From Marinobacter salsuginis (GTDB taxonomy: Bacteria; Pseudomonadota; Gammaproteobacteria; Pseudomonadales; Oleiphilaceae): 64,000 bases of DNA. The translations under genes and the position numbers were made by a program. Location of the stretch: contig NZ_BGZH01000001.1 in assembly GCF_009617755.1 (NCBI RefSeq), forward strand, positions 496,001 through 560,000, in the 5' to 3' direction. Of the stretch, positions 59,603 through 64,000 are shown in pieces. Numbering within the stretch: position 1 is the stretch's first letter; each line of letters opens with the position of its first letter. The notes below the pieces were generated by a model. The model had not been told where the DNA came from and searched no databases. It saw only the letters and a program-made list of their open reading frames with translations.

Positions 59603-60871
59603 TCAGTCGATAAGCTGCTGATCAATCACAACGGCGACCGGCGCGTCTTGACCTTCATTGACCGCGATGGGCAGGTCGGTGCTGCCCTGCCAGTCACCCG
59701 CCTTGGCGCTGACACTGCCGGAACGACTGAGACGGGCCGTCACAACAACCTCATCAACACTGGAAATGGTAGCCTGGGGTGACATCGCATAGCGGTCGTC
59801 CAGACGGATTTCCACCGGCAGTTGGTCGGCCGTAAGCCGCGCCACGGCGAGTGGCGGACCCTGCCGGACATTGGCCTCGCGGGCGAACAGGAATAGCGTC
59901 GTGTCAGCGGGCACCTGATCGCGCAGGTCCTCGGCAAGCGTCACACGAACGGTGACTCCGGCTCCGGATGCTTCGGCTTCCGCCACCGATGCCGGAGGCT
60001 CCTCCCCGAGACGCGTGTAAGCTTCGCGAATCCCATCGCGAATGGAGCCAATCTGCGGGTGATCCGGAGCAACCGTTTCGATTCGCTCCCAGTATTCGAT
60101 GGCTTCACGGTAGTTCTGCTGGCTGAAAGCGTTGATGCCCAGCAACCCCAGGGCGTTCACTTCATCCGGATTCAGCTGGCGGGCCTGTTCAATAGCTGCG
60201 GTTACCTCCTGTGTCATGGCACCCTGGCTACCGAAGAACAACGCCTGCGCAGAAAGACCATAGGCGACGGCTTCTGCCCTGTCATCGTCATTCACGCTGT
60301 CCGCCAGCTGGCGGAATGCCCAGGCCGCATCGTCGTATTGTTCCAGGCGCATGTAGGTGCGACCCAGCATTGCCCAGCCCTCCGGATTATCCGGGCTGGC
60401 TTCCAGCCGTTCCCGAAGCTGGCCTGAAAGTTCAATCATCTGGGCCTGTCTCGATCCGTCGGTCGCACCCATTTCCTGCATGGTGATGAACTGCTCAACC
60501 CGATCCATCGCGCCCCAACGCTCATACAGGTATACGGTAGCCGCCGGGATCAGGAGAATCGACACCAGTGCCACTGCCATGGCACTCCTGCGACCACTGA
60601 TCACCGGCCTGACCTGTTCCTGCTCCGGCACATCGTCCAGCATGCTTCCAGCGAGCTCTTCCTTGAGCTGGCGATAATTCTCGTCGTCCAGAATACCGGC
60701 CTCGTATTCGCTATCGAGCTCCTTCATCCTGGAGCGATAGGCCATCAGATTCTGGTTTTTCAGGTCCGTCTGCTTTCTCGCGCCCAGCCGGTGAAAAAAG
60801 ACCGGGTACAACACAAACGAAAGGGCAAGAATGATCAGTACCGTTGCGGCAATCCAGAAAGTGTCAGTCAT
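59603..60871 (-). CDS. ccmI: Cytochrome c maturation protein CcmI (TPR)
   Basis: 422 residues. Two membrane helices bracket a short loop (about 6-24 and 94-115). A TPR domain follows, with PEGWAMLGRTYMRLEQYDDAAWAFRQL and NALGLLGINAFSQQNYREAIEYWERI, in the periplasm. CcmI holds the C terminus of apocytochrome c for haem ligation by CcmF/CcmH. The C-terminal domain is beta-rich, as in the long form. It is the last gene of the ccmF-G-H-I set. Confidence 0.9.
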   Translation of the reverse strand: MTDTFWIAATVLIILALSFVLYPVFFHRLGARKQTDLKNQNLMAYRSRMKELDSEYEAGILDDENYRQLKEELAGSMLDDVPEQEQVRPVISGRRSAMAVALVSILLIPAATVYLYERWGAMDRVEQFITMQEMGATDGSRQAQMIELSGQLRERLEASPDNPEGWAMLGRTYMRLEQYDDAAWAFRQLADSVNDDDRAEAVAYGLSAQALFFGSQGAMTQEVTAAIEQARQLNPDEVNALGLLGINAFSQQNYREAIEYWERIETVAPDHPQIGSIRDGIREAYTRLGEEPPASVAEAEASGAGVTVRVTLAEDLRDQVPADTTLFLFAREANVRQGPPLAVARLTADQLPVEIRLDDRYAMSPQATISSVDEVVVTARLSRSGSVSAKAGDWQGSTDLPIAVNEGQDAPVAVVIDQQLID

Positions 60872-60939
60872 GGAGTTTCAGTCACAGGTTCAGAATTTAG
60901 AATGAGGTAGCAACCACGGCATCCCGGGCAGGGCCAGGT

Positions 60940-61413
60940 TCAGGACGGTTTGTCCTGGTCTGCCAGCATTTTGTTGACCCGGGCCTGCTCTTCGGCACTC
61001 AACGCCGGGCTTTCCGGCCCTGCCCGCCGGGAGCGGATGACCACACCGGCCACCACCAGAAGCCCACCCAAGACCGCAATGGCTGGTGTCGCCCAGAGCA
61101 GAAAGGTCCGGCTGTCCAGCTCGGGTTTGTAGCGAACGAACTCACCGAACCTGCCAACCAGGGATTCAACAATCTCCTCGTTACTGGCACCGTCTTTCAT
61201 CATCCGGTAGACCGCATCCCGCATATCCTTGGAGATCGGCGCGTTGGAATCGGCGATGTTCTGGTTCTGGCATTTCGGGCAGCGCAGTTCTTCGATCAGG
61301 TTCTGGTAGCGTTGCTCCTGGGCCCGATCCGAAAAATCGTAGACATCGGCTACCTCGGCCGCAGCGCCCCCGGAAAGCAAGAGCACCAACAGGAAATAAA
61401 CAATCCGTAGCAT
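60940..61413 (-). CDS. ccmH: Cytochrome c maturation protein CcmH (CcmL)
   Basis: 157 residues. A signal peptide (1-19) is followed by a periplasmic helical domain with LRCPKCQNQNIADSNAPISKD, the LRCxxC redox motif. A membrane helix lies at about 104-123. It reduces apocytochrome c haem-binding cysteines with CcmG. Its start overlaps the ccmG stop. Confidence 0.94.
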   Translation of the reverse strand: MLRIVYFLLVLLLSGGAAAEVADVYDFSDRAQEQRYQNLIEELRCPKCQNQNIADSNAPISKDMRDAVYRMMKDGASNEEIVESLVGRFGEFVRYKPELDSRTFLLWATPAIAVLGGLLVVAGVVIRSRRAGPESPALSAEEQARVNKMLADQDKPS

Positions 61414-61949
61414 CAGCCGTTCCCCTGAACATCGTTGATCACGGGCAGCAACGTCTGTTCCCAGACCGTCTCATTGACCACACCCACGTGGCGATAGCGA
61501 ACCACGCCACCGGCATCAATTACGAAGGTTTCCGGCGCACCGTACACACCCAGATCAAATCCGAGGGTGCCGCGGGGGTCATAGATGATTTTCCGGTACG
61601 GGTCGCCCAGACGGTCGAGCCAGACCAGGGCATCGTCGCGGTTGTCCTTGTAGTTCAGGCCGATGATGTTGACGCCTTTCTCCTCGGCCAGCCACATCAG
61701 GTCGTCGTGCTCATCCTTGCAGGCCGGGCACCAGGTACCCCAGACATTCAACAGCGAAACCTGGCCCCGGAACAGGCTCTGGTCCAGCATGGCATCCGGG
61801 TTATGCAGATCCCGCAGGCTGAACTCAGGAACCGGTTTGCCGACCAGGGCCGACTCAAGCTTGGTTGGATCCTTGCCGATGCCCGCGAATAACACCACGC
61901 CGACAACAAGGGCGACCAGTAACGGCAGAAAAAGCAGGAACCGCTTCAT
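61413..61949 (-). CDS. ccmG: Thiol:disulfide interchange protein CcmG (DsbE)
   Basis: 178 residues. One N-terminal membrane anchor (about 4-25) is followed by a thioredoxin fold with VWGTWCPACKDE (WCPAC active site), LVGKPVPEFSLRDL before it and GVYGAPETFVID after it. It keeps CcmH and apocytochrome thiols reduced in the periplasm. It overlaps ccmF by 4 bases. Confidence 0.95.
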   Translation of the reverse strand: MKRFLLFLPLLVALVVGVVLFAGIGKDPTKLESALVGKPVPEFSLRDLHNPDAMLDQSLFRGQVSLLNVWGTWCPACKDEHDDLMWLAEEKGVNIIGLNYKDNRDDALVWLDRLGDPYRKIIYDPRGTLGFDLGVYGAPETFVIDAGGVVRYRHVGVVNETVWEQTLLPVINDVQGNG

Positions 61950-63952
61950 GAGGTCGCTCCGGCGGACGTCGCAGGGCCGGGCTCAGGAGAGGCTGTACCG
62001 GCCTGCGCCTTTTTGTCAGCTCCCTCCCGGATTCGATAGCGGCGATCGGCAATCGCCAGGAAGCCGCCAGCCGCCATAAAGAGCGACCCCAGCCAGAGCC
62101 AGCGAACCAGTGGTTTGTACTGCAGCCGGATGGCCCAGGCCTCGTCGGTGATGCGTTCACCAATGGCCACGAAGATATCCCGGAACAAACCGGCGTCGAT
62201 GTCCGCCTCGGTCATGACGCTCATACCAACGGAGTACTGGCGTTTCTCGGGATGAAGCACGGATACACGCTCACCATCCAACATGACATCGAAAGTGCCA
62301 TATTGAGCCGTAAAATTGGGACCCTGGCGGGCACCGATATCCCTGAACACAAATTGATAATCGCCGACGGTCGCGACATCGCCGGGTACCATACGTACGT
62401 CACGCTCGATGCCGTAGTTGGAAACCACCGTAGCCCCAGCCATGGTAATTGCCAGACCCAGATGCCCAAGCACCATGCCATAGTAGCTGCGGGACTGCCG
62501 CTTGAGGCCGTGAAGGCGACCTTTCCGGGAAGAAGACTTGTCCCACAGATCCCAGAACGTGGCAACGGTTACCCACAGGGCGGAGAAAATGCCCAGGAAC
62601 GCCCAGGGCTTGAAGCCCCCGTAGCCAATCAGAACCGCCGTGGTACCCACAATGCTGATTGCCAAGGGCCACAGAAGCTTTCGCGCCAGCCAGCCGCCAT
62701 CGGTTTTCTTCCAGCGAGAGAAGATACCGGCGCCCAATAACAGGCCTGTTGCCACCGCCAGGGGGCTGAACGTCAGGTTGAAGAAGGGCTCGCCAATCGA
62801 CAGTTTGCCCAGTTCCAGGTAATCAAGCACCAACGGATACAGCGTGCCGACTGCCACCAGAAGCGTAGCGGATACCAGCAACACGTTGTTGAGCAGCAGG
62901 AACACTTCCCGAGACAAAGAGCCATACCGGGAGCGGACATGCACCACCGGTGCCCGGAACGCATACAGTGCCAGACTGGCGATCACTGTGACCGCCAACA
63001 GGCCCAACAGGAAAGTGCCCCGCTCCGGATCAGATGCAAAGGCGTGGACCGATGTCAGTACGCCAGACCGGACCAGGAAGGTACCCAGCAGGCTGAGTGC
63101 AAAGGTGACAATGGCCAGCAGCACGGTCCAGCTCTTGAACACACCGCGCTTCTCGGTGACCGCCAGCGAATGCATCAGGGCCGTCCCGGAAAGCCAGGGT
63201 AACAATGAGGCATTCTCGACCGGGTCCCAGAACCACCAGCCACCCCAGCCAAGTTCGTAGTAGGCCCACCAGCTTCCCAGGGCGATACCAAGGGAGAGAA
63301 ACGCCCAGGCAACTGTGGTCCAGGGCCGCGACCAACGTGCCCAGGCGGCATCGAGACGACCGTTAATGAGAGCGGCAATGGCAAAGGCAAAGGCCACAGC
63401 AAAGCCGACGTAGCCCATGTAGAGCATGGGCGGATGGACGATCAGTCCGAAATCCTGGAGCAAGGGGTTCAGATCCGTGCCATCGGCGGGCACATTAGGC
63501 AGCAGACGGTCAAAGGGATTAGAGGTGATAACGATAAACAGCAGGAAGCCGACACAGACCATGCCCAGCACCGACAGCACCTGGGAAATCATCACCGCCG
63601 GCAGGCGACGGCTGAAGATAGCCACCGCCAGAGTCCAGCCCGCCAGCATCAAAATCCAGAGCAGCAGTGAGCCCTCGTGCCCGCCCCATACAGCGCTGAA
63701 CTTGTAATACCAGGGCAACAGGCTGTTGCTGTTATTGGCCACATAGGCCACTGAAAAGTCATCAGTCACAAACGCATGGGTCAGGACGGCAAAGGCAAGC
63801 CCCACAAACACAAACATGCCGGATGCCAGGGGCCTGGCAAAGGCCTGAAGATTGTCCCTGCCGGTCAGGGAACCGGCCAGGGGGACTACGGAAAGGAGCA
63901 CTGCCAACAACAGCGCGAGAATCAGTGCAAGCTGTCCGAGTTCGGGATACAT
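61946..63952 (-). CDS. ccmF: Cytochrome c haem lyase subunit CcmF
   Basis: 668 residues from the ATG at 63952, with GGAGG 7 bases upstream (a TTG is the codon before). About 15 membrane helices. The haem-handling WWD motif is WGGWWFWDPVENASLLPWL at about 230. Histidines lie in VHPPMLYMGYVG and HSLAVTEKRG. It ligates haem to apocytochrome c. The rest of the ccm cluster (ccmABCDE) should lie beyond the right edge. Confidence 0.96.
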   Translation of the reverse strand: MYPELGQLALILALLLAVLLSVVPLAGSLTGRDNLQAFARPLASGMFVFVGLAFAVLTHAFVTDDFSVAYVANNSNSLLPWYYKFSAVWGGHEGSLLLWILMLAGWTLAVAIFSRRLPAVMISQVLSVLGMVCVGFLLFIVITSNPFDRLLPNVPADGTDLNPLLQDFGLIVHPPMLYMGYVGFAVAFAFAIAALINGRLDAAWARWSRPWTTVAWAFLSLGIALGSWWAYYELGWGGWWFWDPVENASLLPWLSGTALMHSLAVTEKRGVFKSWTVLLAIVTFALSLLGTFLVRSGVLTSVHAFASDPERGTFLLGLLAVTVIASLALYAFRAPVVHVRSRYGSLSREVFLLLNNVLLVSATLLVAVGTLYPLVLDYLELGKLSIGEPFFNLTFSPLAVATGLLLGAGIFSRWKKTDGGWLARKLLWPLAISIVGTTAVLIGYGGFKPWAFLGIFSALWVTVATFWDLWDKSSSRKGRLHGLKRQSRSYYGMVLGHLGLAITMAGATVVSNYGIERDVRMVPGDVATVGDYQFVFRDIGARQGPNFTAQYGTFDVMLDGERVSVLHPEKRQYSVGMSVMTEADIDAGLFRDIFVAIGERITDEAWAIRLQYKPLVRWLWLGSLFMAAGGFLAIADRRYRIREGADKKAQAGTASPEPGPATSAGATS

Positions 63953-64000
63953 CAAAGGCCTCCAGAAACCAGGCTGTCAGATAAATTGATTAGTAGGACA

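Overview
The window is one contiguous piece of a gammaproteobacterial chromosome, most likely Marinobacter or a close relative. The evidence is the gene content and order: a gap-mfd-csiV-MTIP-psrA block as in Pseudomonas, an nqrABCDEF-apbE-nqrM sodium-pumping block, a 180-kDa-class NAD-glutamate dehydrogenase, a soluble transhydrogenase, Ccm system I cytochrome c genes, and moderately GC-rich codon use. The genus is inferred from style and synteny, not from a search. I saw no prophage, insertion sequence, CRISPR array or rRNA operon, and the window is almost wholly core genome.

Layout. 1-2785: tail of a UPF0149 gene, RNase AM-like PHP phosphoesterase, YciI-like protein, SH3/coiled-coil membrane protein and PilZ protein. 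2804-6672: rraA and ppsA, with ppsR divergent from ppsA (gluconeogenic switch at pyruvate/PEP). 6774-12841: large M16C protease, small membrane protein, PEGA-MORN repeat protein and a membrane-tethered response regulator. 12801-16309: MobA-like nucleotidyltransferase, an unusual two-domain 6-pyruvoyl-tetrahydropterin-synthase-type protein, tRNA-Glu, tRNA-Ala and gltX. 16497-24003: znuA with a Zur-like box, AEC transporter, SDR, dusA, tal, terB-like gene, a divergent DAHP-synthase-family gene and a glycerophosphodiesterase. 24076-32741: sthA, nqrM, apbE and nqrFEDCBA, all on the minus strand. 33011-42361: long-form gap, mfd, csiV, MTIP, mscS-type channel, L,D-transpeptidase-fold protein, and psrA behind two abutting PsrA-type boxes. 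42375-47522: unknown membrane protein, ribE, the rRNA methyltransferases rlmG and rsmC with an unassigned terminator-ended transcript between them, a 57-residue ORF and beta-carbonic anhydrase. 47588-59599: gdhB and the divergent moxR-DUF58-DUF4381-batA-batB-batD operon. 59603-63952: ccmI, ccmH, ccmG and ccmF.

How they fit. Much of the window serves central carbon and redox balance (ppsA/ppsR, tal, gap, gdhB, sthA, Na+-NQR, carbonic anhydrase) in what looks like a marine, respiratory, amino-acid- and lipid-using organism. ApbE and NqrM mature the Na+-NQR complex encoded beside them, PpsR controls PpsA, and gltX sits next to a tRNA that its product charges. PsrA is expected to control beta-oxidation genes outside the window.

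Most worth a second look: the PTPS-type protein with its active-site residues split between two half-domains; the PEGA-MORN plus tail-anchored response regulator pair; the DAHP-synthase homologue with changed metal and PEP motifs; the possible small RNA at 45260-45371; a family of three palindromic elements placed just after stop codons; and four convergent gene pairs that overlap in their coding ends.
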